Shown: positions 45,239 through 55,090 of the stretch, in pieces
How the letters are laid out: each line of letters opens with the position of its first letter
Position numbering within the stretch: position 1 is the stretch's first letter
Assembly: GCF_000585395.1 (NCBI RefSeq)
Contig: NZ_KK073875.1
Location: 1 to 64,000 of the forward strand
Source of the DNA: Saccharibacillus sacchari DSM 19268
GTDB taxonomy: Bacteria; Bacillota; Bacilli; Paenibacillales; Paenibacillaceae
Direction: 5' to 3'
DNA length: 64,000 nucleotides
Translations under genes and position numbers: made by a program
The notes under the pieces: generated by a model
What the model was told of the DNA's origin: nothing
Seen by the model: the letters and a program-made list of their open reading frames with translations, nothing else
Database searches by the model: none

Positions 45239-46015
45239 TCAGGTGATCCAACCGCCGTTCGGGCTTAAAATCTGTCCCGTCATGTACCCGCATTCCGGCA
45301 AAGCAAGGAAATGTACCGTTTCCGCAATATCGCGCGGTTCTGCCAAACGACCTACCGGAATTTCTTCTGCCAACGCGTTCAATTCCTCGGCCGATAAAGT
45401 ATCCAGCATTGCTGTTCGTACGGCTCCCGGAGCCACCGCATTTACCGAAACGCCCGACAGGGCGAGTTCTTTGGCAAGCGCCTTGGTAAAGGCGTTGATT
45501 CCCCCTTTTGCTGTAGAATAGATGACTTCGCAAGACGCGCCGCTGAGGCCCCATACGGATGACATATTGATGATTCGCCCGTATTTGCCCGATACCATCG
45601 CATCCATAAAAGCCTGACAGCATAAAAAGGTTCCTTTGAGATTCACGTTCATCACATGATCCCATTCTTCGTCCGTTACGTCCTGGAGCATCCCGTAATG
45701 CGCGACGCCAGCGTTGTTGACCAGCACATTCGGCACAAAGCCCTCTGCTTTCAATTCATCACGCATCCGCAGCACTTCAGCACGCTTGCTTATGTCTGCC
45801 CGTGCAGTCCATACTTGAGCGGCTCCAAGCGAGATACACCGATCAGCAACTGAACGAACGGCTTCTTCAGACGTTGAATAATGCAGCGCGATCCGGCAAC
45901 CGTCCAGCGCAAATCGCTCCGCGATCGCCGAACCGATACCGCCGGAAGCTCCGGTAACGAGCACGCAGGAATCGGACGGCTTTCGCCGTCCTTTTTTCTC
46001 CGCGTCCTCCATCAT
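45239..46015 (-). CDS. ymfI: Short-chain dehydrogenase/reductase (YmfI)
   Basis: A 258-residue SDR oxidoreductase. The cofactor loop is VTGASGGIGSAIAERFA, the NNAG motif is present (NVLVNNAGVAHYG), and the catalytic Ser, Tyr and Lys occur as MSSVWG and YSTAKGG. It resembles 3-oxoacyl-ACP reductase FabG; the true substrate is unknown. The ATG at 46015 overlaps the TGA of ymfH (ATGA), so translation is coupled. Upstream in-frame codons lie inside ymfH. Confidence 0.9.
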   Translation of the reverse strand: MMEDAEKKGRRKPSDSCVLVTGASGGIGSAIAERFALDGCRIALHYSTSEEAVRSVADRCISLGAAQVWTARADISKRAEVLRMRDELKAEGFVPNVLVNNAGVAHYGMLQDVTDEEWDHVMNVNLKGTFLCCQAFMDAMVSGKYGRIINMSSVWGLSGASCEVIYSTAKGGINAFTKALAKELALSGVSVNAVAPGAVRTAMLDTLSAEELNALAEEIPVGRLAEPRDIAETVHFLALPECGYMTGQILSPNGGWIT

Positions 46016-47292
46016 GCGCCGCGCACGATGGATACCGCGTGGCGATCCCAACGAATATGTTCGCGAAGGCGGGCATTAACCTCGTCCAGCGTCATGTTTT
46101 CATAGAGTTCCAGCACCGTAAACAGATCGCCGCCCGCAAACTTGTAACGGGTGAACTCGTGCGCAATGTTTTCGGGCGAATTGAGCATGCGCAGGTAACC
46201 GCCGATTTTCTTTTTGCGCGCGCGTTCGAAAGCTTTCTCGTCAAAGCCGGTCTCCGCCAGCTTAGCCGCTTCTTCGCGAATGCGTTCGATCAACAGATCC
46301 GGATCGCGCGTATCGCCGCCGATCACGGAGAACGCATACTCCGGCGTTGCGCGGAAATCACCGCCGAAACCGTCCGTGATCAAAGCCTCTTCGTACAGCT
46401 TTTGATACAGCGGCGTACTGTTTCCGAGCAGCAGATCAAGCATCACTTCCGTCGTCAGATCCAGCTTGACCAGCTCCGTTCCGCTTACCTTCGGCGCCGG
46501 GTCTTTGAACCCGAACAAGCACTTGGGCAGCGATACCGGAAGATTCAACTCTTTGCGCTCTTGGGACACTTGTTCCGGTTCCGGGTCGAAGAAACGTTCG
46601 ATTTCGGCTTGCGAACCGTAATTTTTTGCATCCTGATTGCGTTTGACCTGCTCGATTACCTTCTGGGGATCAACGCCGCCTACGACAAACAGCAGCATGT
46701 TGCTCGGATGGTAAAACGTATTGTAGCAGGCATACAGCGTTTCCTTGGAGATTTCACTGATCGATTCGACCGTGCCCGCAATGTCGATATGGACGGGATG
46801 CACGCTGTACAGCGCTTCGATCAACCCGTAATACACGCGCCAATCCGGATTATCCTGATACATCTGGATTTCCTGGCCGATGATGCCTTTTTCCTTTTCC
46901 ACATTTTCGTCGGTGAAATACGGGTTTTGCACGAAATTGATCAGCGTTTCCAGGTTTTCTTCGATCTTTTCGGTCGCCGAGAATAGGTAAACCGTCTGAT
47001 CGAAACTCGTAAAAGCGTTAGACGAAGCCCCTTGCGTCGAAAATTTCAGGAAAACGTCGCCGTCCGGTTCTTCAAAGACTTTATGCTCCAAAAAGTGGGC
47101 GATACCGTCCGGTACACGATGCTCTTCCTGCCCGGCCACCCGGAATCGGTTATCGACCGATCCGTAGTTCGTCGAAAACGTCGCGTACGTCTTCTGGAAA
47201 CCTTCCTTCGGCAGCACGTAGACGCCGAGCCCGTTATCCAGTTTTTCATAATACAAAGTTTCTTGCAGATGCTCGTAGACAATGCGCTCCAT
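46012..47292 (-). CDS. ymfH: M16 family zinc peptidase, catalytic partner (YmfH)
   Basis: A 426-residue M16B peptidase with the inverted zinc motif HxxEH as GIAHFLEHKVFEE near residue 67 and a distal Glu in the following helix. It is the active half of a YmfF/YmfH pair; its partner lies two bases upstream. Such pairs in Bacilli resemble heterodimeric processing proteases for small peptides. It overlaps ymfI by four bases. Confidence 0.92.
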   Translation of the reverse strand: MERIVYEHLQETLYYEKLDNGLGVYVLPKEGFQKTYATFSTNYGSVDNRFRVAGQEEHRVPDGIAHFLEHKVFEEPDGDVFLKFSTQGASSNAFTSFDQTVYLFSATEKIEENLETLINFVQNPYFTDENVEKEKGIIGQEIQMYQDNPDWRVYYGLIEALYSVHPVHIDIAGTVESISEISKETLYACYNTFYHPSNMLLFVVGGVDPQKVIEQVKRNQDAKNYGSQAEIERFFDPEPEQVSQERKELNLPVSLPKCLFGFKDPAPKVSGTELVKLDLTTEVMLDLLLGNSTPLYQKLYEEALITDGFGGDFRATPEYAFSVIGGDTRDPDLLIERIREEAAKLAETGFDEKAFERARKKKIGGYLRMLNSPENIAHEFTRYKFAGGDLFTVLELYENMTLDEVNARLREHIRWDRHAVSIVRGA

Positions 47293-47294
47293 CG

Positions 47295-48581
47295 TTATTC
47301 CCCCTCTTTTCCGGTCAAAAAGTAAATGGTGTCGAGTCGGAAATTCTGTGCCGCTTCGGCTACCTGCTGCGTCGTCATGCTCTCCACTTGCTCGATCAAC
47401 TCGGACACCGCGCGTTCCCGTCCCGACAGACGTCCTCCGAAGTCATGATGAATCATCTGGAAAGCGGAATCGCGAATTTCGCGCAGATCGTTACCCAACA
47501 TCGCTTGAGTTTGGCTCAGTTCCGTTTCCGTGATTTCGCCGGCTTTCATCGCGTCGAGCTGCACGCGGATGATGTCGAGCGCGCGGTCGTAGTTGCCGAT
47601 TTCGATACCCGATTGAATCGTGCCGAACGCCTTATGCGGCTCGTATTGCGACGACGCATAGTAGGCCAGGCTCGCTTTTTCGCGCACGTTTTGGAACAGC
47701 TTGGAGTGCGGGTATCCGCCCAGTACACCGTTATATACCAGTGCTGCCGCGTAACGGTCGTCCGCATAATCGATCGAGGTCTTGAACCCGATGTTCAATT
47801 TGCCTTGCGAGACGTCCATCACTTCTTTGACGATATGCGGATTGCCGACCCCTTCGTTTTTCTCGCTTCCGGCGTAGGTGTATGGGGAATGTCCCGGTCC
47901 GGCTACGTCGAAATGCTTATGCACGATGCTCCGTACTTCATCCAATGTCGTGTCGCCTACCACATAAAGATCCAGCGAAGCTTCCGACAACCATTTGCGG
48001 TAAGAGTCATGCAGTACTGCCGCGTCGAGATTTTCCAGCGCTTCGCGTTTGCCGAGAGCGTTCAAGCGATAGGATTCGCCCGCGAACATCTCCTCCACGC
48101 AGCGCACGCCTGCATAACGGGCTTTGTTGTTGATGATCGCGTCGAGCTTTTTGCGTACGTTATCGCGTTCGGCATCAACGAATTTAGGCTTGAACACGCC
48201 ATTTTCCAAAGCAGGTCGGGTAAGCGTCTCGCCGAGGAATGCCAGCGAACTCTCCAAAAGCGGCTCATCCGTGCTTACGAAAGCGTCATTAATCGTATCC
48301 ATACGGAACTGCACGATCTGACTGCCGTCTCTTTTGTATACATCAAAGCCGAATCCGGCTCCGTACAGCTCTTCCAAACGCTCGCGGAACAAGATCGTCT
48401 CCGGGTAAGAAGCGTTGCCCCGGCGCAGCACAAAAGGTGTCAGCGCAATCGGCGTTACGGTTTCTTCCTGAAGCGGGGCTCCGGCATATAAGGAAACGGC
48501 GAACGTTTTGAAGCTCTTGGTCGGCAATACATGGATACGAATCCGACCTTCTGCTGCCCGTTCAAATCCTGGGGTACTCAT
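47295..48581 (-). CDS. ymfF: M16 family peptidase homologue without zinc motif (YmfF)
   Basis: A 428-residue M16-fold protein that lacks HxxEH: the corresponding region reads ALTPFVLRRGNASYPE. The later substrate-binding R-Y-type segments are kept. It is probably the non-catalytic subunit that completes the chamber with YmfH. The start ATG at 48581 follows AAGGAGTGATA; another ATG one codon earlier is possible. First gene of the ymfFHI unit. Confidence 0.9.
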   Translation of the reverse strand: MSTPGFERAAEGRIRIHVLPTKSFKTFAVSLYAGAPLQEETVTPIALTPFVLRRGNASYPETILFRERLEELYGAGFGFDVYKRDGSQIVQFRMDTINDAFVSTDEPLLESSLAFLGETLTRPALENGVFKPKFVDAERDNVRKKLDAIINNKARYAGVRCVEEMFAGESYRLNALGKREALENLDAAVLHDSYRKWLSEASLDLYVVGDTTLDEVRSIVHKHFDVAGPGHSPYTYAGSEKNEGVGNPHIVKEVMDVSQGKLNIGFKTSIDYADDRYAAALVYNGVLGGYPHSKLFQNVREKASLAYYASSQYEPHKAFGTIQSGIEIGNYDRALDIIRVQLDAMKAGEITETELSQTQAMLGNDLREIRDSAFQMIHHDFGGRLSGRERAVSELIEQVESMTTQQVAEAAQNFRLDTIYFLTGKEGE

Positions 48582-48743
48582 CATTATCACTCCTTAGACT
48601 TTTGGCGAATTCCGCTCGAATATTTGATGCCCATTGACTCTTTAACCATTCTTGACTATTTTATACTACCGCGAAGAGCGGAATCAACTTATGAGGGGCG
48701 CGAAGCAACGAACATCGGTGAAAAGGAATCATTGAACGGATAA

Positions 48744-48801
48744 AAAAAGACTTCGACGCTGCGAAGGAAATCGGGTTCCTTTTGCAGACATCGAAATCTT
48801 T
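48744..48801 (-). terminator. Terminator after spoIIIE
   Basis: A long hairpin: AAAAAGACTTCGACG...GAAGGAA pairs with TTCCTTTTGCAGACATCGAA and the following TCTTTT with a few mismatches; T-run on the minus strand. Confidence 0.7.
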
Positions 48802-48807
48802 TCTTTG

Positions 48808-51603
48808 TTACGAATTTGCCGCTGCGCGACTCGCCTGGAGCTGTTCGATCGAAATCAGCACCTCACGCGGCTTGCTGCCCTCGTACGGGCCGACGATACC
48901 GCGGGCTTCCATCGAGTCGACCAAACGCGCGGCGCGCGTGTAGCCGACTCTCATGCGCCGCTGAAGCAATGAGACGGAGGCTTGCTTGGCTTCCACCACG
49001 ATTTGTACCGCCTGATCATACAAATCGTCTAACACTTCTTCCGGTTCAGCGGCGTTGTCGTCGATTTCCGGAACCAGATCCGTATCGTACTCCGCTTCCG
49101 CTTGTCCGCTGCAATAAGCCACGATCTCTTCCACTTCGTTATCGCTTAAGAAAGCGCCTTGCACCCGGACCGGCTTCGACGCGCCCATCGGCATAAACAG
49201 CATATCGCCGCGGCCGAGCAGTTTTTCCGCGCCGCCCATATCGAGGATCGTGCGCGAGTCGACCTGCGAGGATACGCCGAAAGCGATCCGGGACGGGATA
49301 TTCGCTTTGATGACTCCCGTGATGACATCGACCGACGGTCGCTGCGTCGCGATGATCAAGTGAATCCCTGCTGCACGCGCCATTTGAGCAAGACGGGCGA
49401 TCGCGTCTTCCACATCGCCGGCTGCAACCATCATCAAGTCCGCCAACTCGTCGACGATGACTACGATATACGGGAGAACGGCGGATGGATTGTCTTTCAT
49501 CAGCGTGTTATAGCCTTCGATATTGCGCGTTGACGATTTGGAGAAAAGTTCGTACCTTTTTTCCATCTCGACCACGATTTTTTTCAAAGCAAGCGATGCC
49601 CGTTTAGGATCAGTGACGACCGGTGCAAGCAGATGCGGAATCCCGTTATAAATATTCAACTCGACCATTTTGGGATCGACCATCAGGAACTTGACTTCGT
49701 CCGGCTTCGCTTTGTACAAGATGCTGGCGATAATGCCGTTGATGCAAACCGACTTACCCGAACCGGTTGCCCCGGCCACCAGCAAATGGGGCATCCGGGC
49801 AAGGTTGCCGACAATCGTCTGACCGGAAATGTCTCGGCCGAACGCTACGGTGAGCTTCGAAGGCGCATCGGCGAACACGGAGGTGTCCATGACTTCGCGC
49901 ATGGTGACCATCGAAACTTCGTTGTTCGGCACTTCAATCCCGATCGCCGACTTGCCCGGAATCGGAGCTTCCATCCGAATGTCTTTGGCCGCGAGCGCCA
50001 ACGCGATATCATCGGTCAGACCGACGACTCGGCTGACTTTCACGCCGACGTCGGGCTGGATCTCGTAGCGGGTAACGGCCGGACCGCGCACTACTTCCAG
50101 CACGCGCGCCCGGACGCCGAAGCTTTCGAGCGTCGTTTCCAGCTTATGCGCCGTCTGCATATAATCCGCTTGATTGGCTGATGCGTTCTCGTCTTCTTTC
50201 GGCAAGGCAAGCAATTTCAGCGGCGGCAGCTTATACGGCTTGGGCGGCGGCTTGATCGGGGCTTCCGCAAGCTCGCCGGCTGTCGCCGGAATCGACGGGT
50301 CTCCTTCGGGAAGCACGGCTTCTGCACCGACTGAGGAAGCTGCTTCTATAGGATTGATAACGCCATCGGCAACCATTGGATTTGCGGCCGAACTCGACAG
50401 CGCTATCGATTCTACAAAATCATCGGCGTCATCGTCTACCGTTAATGTCGAACCCTGATCAGACTCGGCTGTACGAGACTTCTCGGATCGGATATGTTCG
50501 AAGAAATCACGAATAATCGGGCCTTGTCGATCTCGATCGGGCAAAGCCTCGCTTGGAGCAGCAGTTGAATCAGGCTGAATTTCACTCGGTTCAACTGAAG
50601 TTTTTAAAGCTTCATTCGTTTGTCGTTCTTTCAGCTCGCTAGGTACCCGGTAAACGCCCGTAATTTTAAAACCTTCGCGCTGCGGCAAATCTTCCTGTTC
50701 TTCCGATTCTGCTGCAAGCTTTTTCTTTCGACCTCTCAAAACTCCAGTAAGGTTACGGTTTGCTTCTTCCGCTTCCTCTCCCTCGGACTTCGAAAAGGCA
50801 GCGAGGCGTTTCTCTTCAGCTTCCGCTTTTTCTTTTGCCCGAATTTCAGCTTTCTTTTCCGCTTCGATCTTGCGCTGCTGCGCAACTTGCCGTTCTTCCT
50901 TCAGACGCTCTCCGGCGGAACGCGCGGCTTCACCTGCTTTGCGACGAATCATATTCATCAAGTCGACGTACGACATCTGCGTGATCAGCATAACACCGAT
51001 AATCAGCAGCACTCCTGAAGCCAACTTCGCTCCCGTCATGCCGACCATCAGATACAAAAGAGACAGGAGCAATGCTCCGAAGTACCCTCCGCCAATCGGT
51101 CTTAAAAAGGGAGTGATCTGGCTCATTTCCGCGTTCGGCGCAATTAGGGAGCGGTGCAGATCTCCTTGTGCAGCAGACAAAATCCCGCCCGCGCTCATCT
51201 GTCCTTCCAGTTCGATATGACTCTGCGCTTCGCCGATCGAAAGCATGAGCACGCCGGCCAGGGAAACCAACAACAGGCCCGACTTGCGCGCACTCCATCC
51301 GTAAGGCAATCCTCGTCGAATCATGAGATATAATCCGGTATAAATACCGAGCACAGGAATCACCGCATAAGCTTTTCCCAACACTAATCCAAAACCTGCG
51401 GACAGCAGTTGACCGATAAAAGCTTGTCCCGACAACCCGATCACCGATAACGTAATCAGCACAATGCCGTAAATTTCGTATTTAAGGGCGCTTGCAAGCG
51501 AACCCGGTTTCTTTTTTTTGTTTTTTGTTGATGTTGTGCGGCTGCCGCTAGAACGGGCTTTGCTGCTGCCAGTCCTGGTCCCCGTACTTTTTTTCTGAGC
51601 CAC
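48808..51603 (-). CDS. spoIIIE: FtsK/SpoIIIE DNA translocase
   Basis: A 931-residue septal DNA pump. After a basic Ser/Thr tract come four or five membrane helices (about 40-190), then a long Glu/Lys/Ala-rich linker (about 215-480) with no clear fold, then the motor. Walker A is [11 protein letters not shown] near residue 615, Walker B IVVIDELADLM, and the C-terminal gamma winged helix ([19 protein letters not shown]) reads DNA polarity. The start is the GTG at 51603, preceded by GGGGGGATCGAA; earlier codons have no binding site. The linker is longer than in B. subtilis SpoIIIE (787 residues). Confidence 0.95.
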   Translation of the reverse strand: MAQKKSTGTRTGSSKARSSGSRTTSTKNKKKKPGSLASALKYEIYGIVLITLSVIGLSGQAFIGQLLSAGFGLVLGKAYAVIPVLGIYTGLYLMIRRGLPYGWSARKSGLLLVSLAGVLMLSIGEAQSHIELEGQMSAGGILSAAQGDLHRSLIAPNAEMSQITPFLRPIGGGYFGALLLSLLYLMVGMTGAKLASGVLLIIGVMLITQMSYVDLMNMIRRKAGEAARSAGERLKEERQVAQQRKIEAEKKAEIRAKEKAEAEEKRLAAFSKSEGEEAEEANRNLTGVLRGRKKKLAAESEEQEDLPQREGFKITGVYRVPSELKERQTNEALKTSVEPSEIQPDSTAAPSEALPDRDRQGPIIRDFFEHIRSEKSRTAESDQGSTLTVDDDADDFVESIALSSSAANPMVADGVINPIEAASSVGAEAVLPEGDPSIPATAGELAEAPIKPPPKPYKLPPLKLLALPKEDENASANQADYMQTAHKLETTLESFGVRARVLEVVRGPAVTRYEIQPDVGVKVSRVVGLTDDIALALAAKDIRMEAPIPGKSAIGIEVPNNEVSMVTMREVMDTSVFADAPSKLTVAFGRDISGQTIVGNLARMPHLLVAGATGSGKSVCINGIIASILYKAKPDEVKFLMVDPKMVELNIYNGIPHLLAPVVTDPKRASLALKKIVVEMEKRYELFSKSSTRNIEGYNTLMKDNPSAVLPYIVVIVDELADLMMVAAGDVEDAIARLAQMARAAGIHLIIATQRPSVDVITGVIKANIPSRIAFGVSSQVDSRTILDMGGAEKLLGRGDMLFMPMGASKPVRVQGAFLSDNEVEEIVAYCSGQAEAEYDTDLVPEIDDNAAEPEEVLDDLYDQAVQIVVEAKQASVSLLQRRMRVGYTRAARLVDSMEARGIVGPYEGSKPREVLISIEQLQASRAAANS

Positions 51604-51795
51604 TTCGATCCCCCCCGGCTTTGACACACTCTTCCCATAATAGCACATAAGTTCGCCAAAAGGCAGAGAAAAACCTTCTTCTATAATCGACTTCCATAAG
51701 CTTGTTGGATCTCATGTATGATGCGACAAATCGTTGGTTTAGATTCGAACGCCTGCTTCTTATCCAGTCGATCCTATGTAAGATTTTTCGCGCAT

Positions 51796-51835
51796 AAAAA
51801 AACGGCGACGTTGCAAAATATTTCGCAACGTCGCC
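51796..51835 (-). terminator. Terminator after the RNase J gene
   Basis: GGCGACGTTGC and GCAACGTCGCC form a perfect 11-bp stem with a ten-base loop and seven T on the minus strand, 24 bases after the stop. Confidence 0.88.
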
Positions 51836-51858
51836 TAAGTTAAGCTTTGAAATTTTGA

Positions 51859-53541
51859 TTAAACTTCCATAATGATCGGCAGGATCATCGGACGACGACG
51901 CGTTTGGTCGAACAGGAAGCGTCCCAGCGAATCTTTGACGCCCGATTTGAGCGAAGCCCATTCGTTGACGTTTTCGCTCATCAGACGTTGCAGCGTGCTG
52001 GTCACGACGCGATTTGCTTCATCCAGCAGTCCTTCCGATTCGCGCACGTACACGAAACCGCGCGAGATGATGTCCGGACCGGAAACGATGCGTCCGTCCT
52101 GCTTGCTGAGCGTAACCACGACAACGAGAATGCCGTCTTGCGACAACAGTTTGCGGTCGCGCAGCACGATATTGCCCACATCGCCGACACCCAATCCGTC
52201 GATCAAAACGTTGCCGGAAGGTACTTTGCCTGCTTTGCGCGCTTCGCCGTTCTGGATTTCAACGACATCCCCGATATCCACCAGGAAGATATTATCCGGT
52301 TCGACGCCGACGGATTCACCCAGTTGCGCGTGCTTGCGCAGCATGCGGTATTCGCCGTGGATCGGGATAAAGAATTTCGGACGCATCAGGTTCAGCATCA
52401 GCTTCAGTTCTTCTTGGGAACCGTGACCGGATACGTGAACGCCTTTGTTCGATCCGCTGTAGATGACTTCCGCACCCAAACGGAATAGAGCATCGATTGT
52501 GCGGCCGACGTATTTTTCGTTGCCCGGTACCGGCGTTGCCGCGATGATAACGGTATCGCCTGGCAAAATGTCCACTTTACGGTGCGTGGAACGCGCCATG
52601 CGGCTGAGTGCCGACATCGGTTCGCCTTGGCTGCCCGTGCAAAGAATCGCCACGCGGTCCGCGCCGATGCGGTTGATTTCTTCCGGCTCGATGATCATGC
52701 CTTCCGGAATCTCCAGATAGCCGAGTTCCGAAGCAATCGCCACCACGTTAACCATGCTGCGGCCGATGACGACGATTTTACGATCTGTCGCGATTGCGGC
52801 ATTTACGACCTGCTGAATCCGGTGCACGTTGGAAGCGAACGTCGCCACAACGACGCGTTGGCGAGCTTTACGGAAGATATCTTCCAGTACGACGCCTACG
52901 CTGCGCTCCGAAGGCGTGAATCCAGGCTTCTCGGCATTCGTGCTGTCCGACAGCAGGGCGAGTACGCCTTTTTGGCCGATTTCCGCCATGCGTTGCAGAT
53001 CAGCGAACTGATCATTAACCGGCGTATGGTCGAACTTAAAGTCGCCTGTATGAACCACGTTGCCTTCCGGCGTTTCGATGCATACCCCGACGGAGTCCGG
53101 AATGCTATGGTTGGTTTTGAAGAACGTGGCGGTCAGCGAGCTGCCCAGCTTCAGTTCCGAATCTGCGTTGATCAAAATGCGCTTAGTTTCGCCAAGCAGG
53201 TTTGCTTCGCGGAGTTTGTTTTCGATCAGGCCAAGCGTGAGTTTTGTTGCATACAAAGGCACGTTCAAATGTTTCATTACGTAAGGCAGACCGCCGATAT
53301 GGTCTTCGTGTCCGTGCGTAATGATGATCGCTTTTACTTTATCGCGATTTTCCGTCAGATAGCTGATATCCGGAATAACAAGGTCAATGCCGAGCATATC
53401 CTCTTCCGGGAATTTCAAGCCTGCATCGATGACAACGATATCATCTTCATATTGCACGACATACATATTTTTACCAATTTCGCCGACGCCGCCAAGAGCG
53501 AAGATACTTAACTTCTCCGCATTATTATTTTTCTTTGCCAA
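51859..53541 (-). CDS. rnjB: Ribonuclease J (RnjB position)
   Basis: A 560-residue metallo-beta-lactamase/beta-CASP nuclease with endo- and 5'-to-3' exonuclease activity. The zinc motif THGHEDHIGG is at 75-84, HTGDFKFDHTP follows, the beta-CASP region holds VATFASNVHRIQQV, and HVSGHGSQEELK ends the catalytic core. The start is a TTG at 53541 (AGGAGGTTTACCTATC before it), restoring the family start (M)AKKNNN. Position between dapA and spoIIIE points to the B. subtilis rnjB locus, but A and B paralogues are hard to tell apart. The tepA gene usually next to it is absent. A leader of about 230 bases precedes it. Confidence 0.93.
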   Translation of the reverse strand: MAKKNNNAEKLSIFALGGVGEIGKNMYVVQYEDDIVVIDAGLKFPEEDMLGIDLVIPDISYLTENRDKVKAIIITHGHEDHIGGLPYVMKHLNVPLYATKLTLGLIENKLREANLLGETKRILINADSELKLGSSLTATFFKTNHSIPDSVGVCIETPEGNVVHTGDFKFDHTPVNDQFADLQRMAEIGQKGVLALLSDSTNAEKPGFTPSERSVGVVLEDIFRKARQRVVVATFASNVHRIQQVVNAAIATDRKIVVIGRSMVNVVAIASELGYLEIPEGMIIEPEEINRIGADRVAILCTGSQGEPMSALSRMARSTHRKVDILPGDTVIIAATPVPGNEKYVGRTIDALFRLGAEVIYSGSNKGVHVSGHGSQEELKLMLNLMRPKFFIPIHGEYRMLRKHAQLGESVGVEPDNIFLVDIGDVVEIQNGEARKAGKVPSGNVLIDGLGVGDVGNIVLRDRKLLSQDGILVVVVTLSKQDGRIVSGPDIISRGFVYVRESEGLLDEANRVVTSTLQRLMSENVNEWASLKSGVKDSLGRFLFDQTRRRPMILPIIMEV

Positions 53542-53773
53542 GATAGGTAAACCTCCTAATAAAGTCATAGTCTATTTGTTTTATAAAAGTTGGACGTTTG
53601 CTATTTTTCCGGTTTTTGGCATAGCTCGAACAAGGACTTTCATCGTTGATGATTCGAGAGGGCTTTTTGTACGCAAAAGCCGCTCGATATCATCCGATCA
53701 AGCCGATGCACGAACCTCCGTCAAATATGGTTCGTGTTGTTTTTCTATAACCCGCACCCAGTCACTTGCGTCC
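53542..53773 (-). other. Long structured leader of the RNase J gene
   Basis: From the promoter to the start codon about 230 bases are transcribed. Clear hairpins are CACGAACC/GGTTCGTG (53710-53737, perfect 8 bp) and GGCTTTT/AAAAAGCC (about 53664-53685). No coding frame with a binding site is seen. It may be a target for autoregulatory cleavage. Confidence 0.5.
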
Positions 53774-53803
53774 ATTATACATGAATGAAAACCCAAAATA
53801 CAA
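53774..53803 (-). promoter_or_regulatory. rnjB promoter
   Basis: TTGTAT (53798-53803), an 18-base spacer and a perfect TATAAT (53774-53779) on the minus strand. Confidence 0.6.
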
Positions 53804-53828
53804 GTCGAAAGCCCTGTCATTCCCTCTT

Positions 53829-54012
53829 CGGGGGCGGGAAGCGAGAAGACTGCGAGAGAAATTCGTTTCGGTCGCGTGTTGAAATCGAGAAAATGGATTG
53901 AAACTTTGATTGGTTTTTCTCGATTTCAAAGGCGATCGCTATCGCTCCTACACTGAATTTCTCTCTCCGTCTTCTCGCTTCTAGTTACTTTTGATATTAT
54001 CGACACTTTAAG
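53829..54012. repeat. Long palindromic intergenic repeat, copy 4 (short subtype)
   Basis: Arms 53829-53892 and about 53917-53987 form a long imperfect hairpin closed by TCGAGAAA/TTTCTCGA. The 22 bases at 53836-53857 are identical to copy 2, and the tail with ATCGACACTTTAAGG also matches copy 2. The inner part has diverged (GATTTCAAAGGCG in place of GAGTTCAAAGGCG). It fills the gap between the dapA terminator and the rnjB promoter. Confidence 0.75.
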
Positions 54013-54102
54013 GCTTAAGGCTTTCTTCGAAAAGCATTCAATTCTACTGAATTACCCCCTCTTCCATCCGCTCTACTCGGAGACCTATCTTCCTCAATAA
54101 AA

Positions 54103-54134
54103 AAAGCGCCGTTTCCGTGAGGAAACAGCGCTTT
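54103..54134 (-). terminator. dapA terminator
   Basis: AAAGCGC and GTTTCC pair with GGAAAC and GCGCTTT around a GTGA loop, with a run of A on the plus strand (T on the minus), 19 bases after the dapA stop. Confidence 0.85.
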
Positions 54135-54152
54135 GCTTACACCATAAGCCTT

Positions 54153-55037
54153 TTAAGCAAAATCGGCCATAAAGTGTTGAATATAACTCTTTTCGTCCTC
54201 TGTTGCGTCGACGAGCGGCAAGCGGACTCCGCCGACTTGCAGGCCGCGAAGCGTTAAAGCGTACTTGATCGCGACCGGATTGGGTACCGGGTGCGGGCAA
54301 GCGAACAGTCCTTTGAATACGGGCAGCAGCGAGTGGTAGATGCGTGTTGCTTCGCCGGCGTTGCCGCCCGCGTGCGCGGTGAGCATCTCGCTCATTTTCG
54401 CGCCGACTACGTGACTGGCTACGCTGACGATGCCGTAGGCGCCGACAGATAATGCGGGCAGCGAAGCAGCGTCGTCTCCCGAATAAATCCGGAAGCCTTC
54501 GGGTGCGTTTGCAGCGATGTACGCAACCTGATCCATCGAAGCGCATTCTTTGACCGCTACGACGTTAGGCAGCTGCGCAAGACGCAATGTCGTCGCTCCT
54601 TCGAGGTTCGAAGCTGTACGGCTTGGCACATTGTATAACATGACCGGAAGCGAAGTCGCCTGTGCGATCGCGGAAAAGTGCGCGTACAATCCAGCCTGAT
54701 TAGGTCGGTTGTAATACGGCACGACCAGAAGCAAGCCATCTGCTCCGGCGCGTTCCGCCGCTTGCGACAGCTCGATACTGTGATGCGTATCGTTGCTGCC
54801 CGTTCCGGCGATGATCTTACAGCGTCCCGCCGCATGGCGGACCGAGACTTCAAGAAGCTGGATCTTTTCTTCATCCGTCAACGTAGGCGATTCGCCCGTC
54901 GTGCCGAACACGACGATCGACTCCGTACGCTGCTGTTCAATCAACATATCGATCAGCGCGGGAACTTGGTCCCACGCGACTTCCCCTTGCTTGTCGAAAG
55001 GAGTGACCATGGCAGTTATCAAACGTCCGAACTCCAT
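54153..55037 (-). CDS. dapA: 4-hydroxy-tetrahydrodipicolinate synthase
   Basis: A 294-residue TIM-barrel lyase condensing pyruvate with aspartate semialdehyde, the branch point to diaminopimelate and lysine. The Schiff-base lysine is K163 (VVAVKECASMDQ) and the proton-relay tyrosine Y135 (MLYNVPSRT). GTTGESPTLTDEEK near residue 45 is the pyruvate-binding loop. It lies 53 bases after dapG and likely shares its operon with asd and dapG. Confidence 0.96.
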   Translation of the reverse strand: MEFGRLITAMVTPFDKQGEVAWDQVPALIDMLIEQQRTESIVVFGTTGESPTLTDEEKIQLLEVSVRHAAGRCKIIAGTGSNDTHHSIELSQAAERAGADGLLLVVPYYNRPNQAGLYAHFSAIAQATSLPVMLYNVPSRTASNLEGATTLRLAQLPNVVAVKECASMDQVAYIAANAPEGFRIYSGDDAASLPALSVGAYGIVSVASHVVGAKMSEMLTAHAGGNAGEATRIYHSLLPVFKGLFACPHPVPNPVAIKYALTLRGLQVGGVRLPLVDATEDEKSYIQHFMADFA

Positions 55038-55090
55038 TTTCCATTCGCCCCTTTTTCCTGCGTCAAGATCTCTCTATCTGCTTTTAAAAA

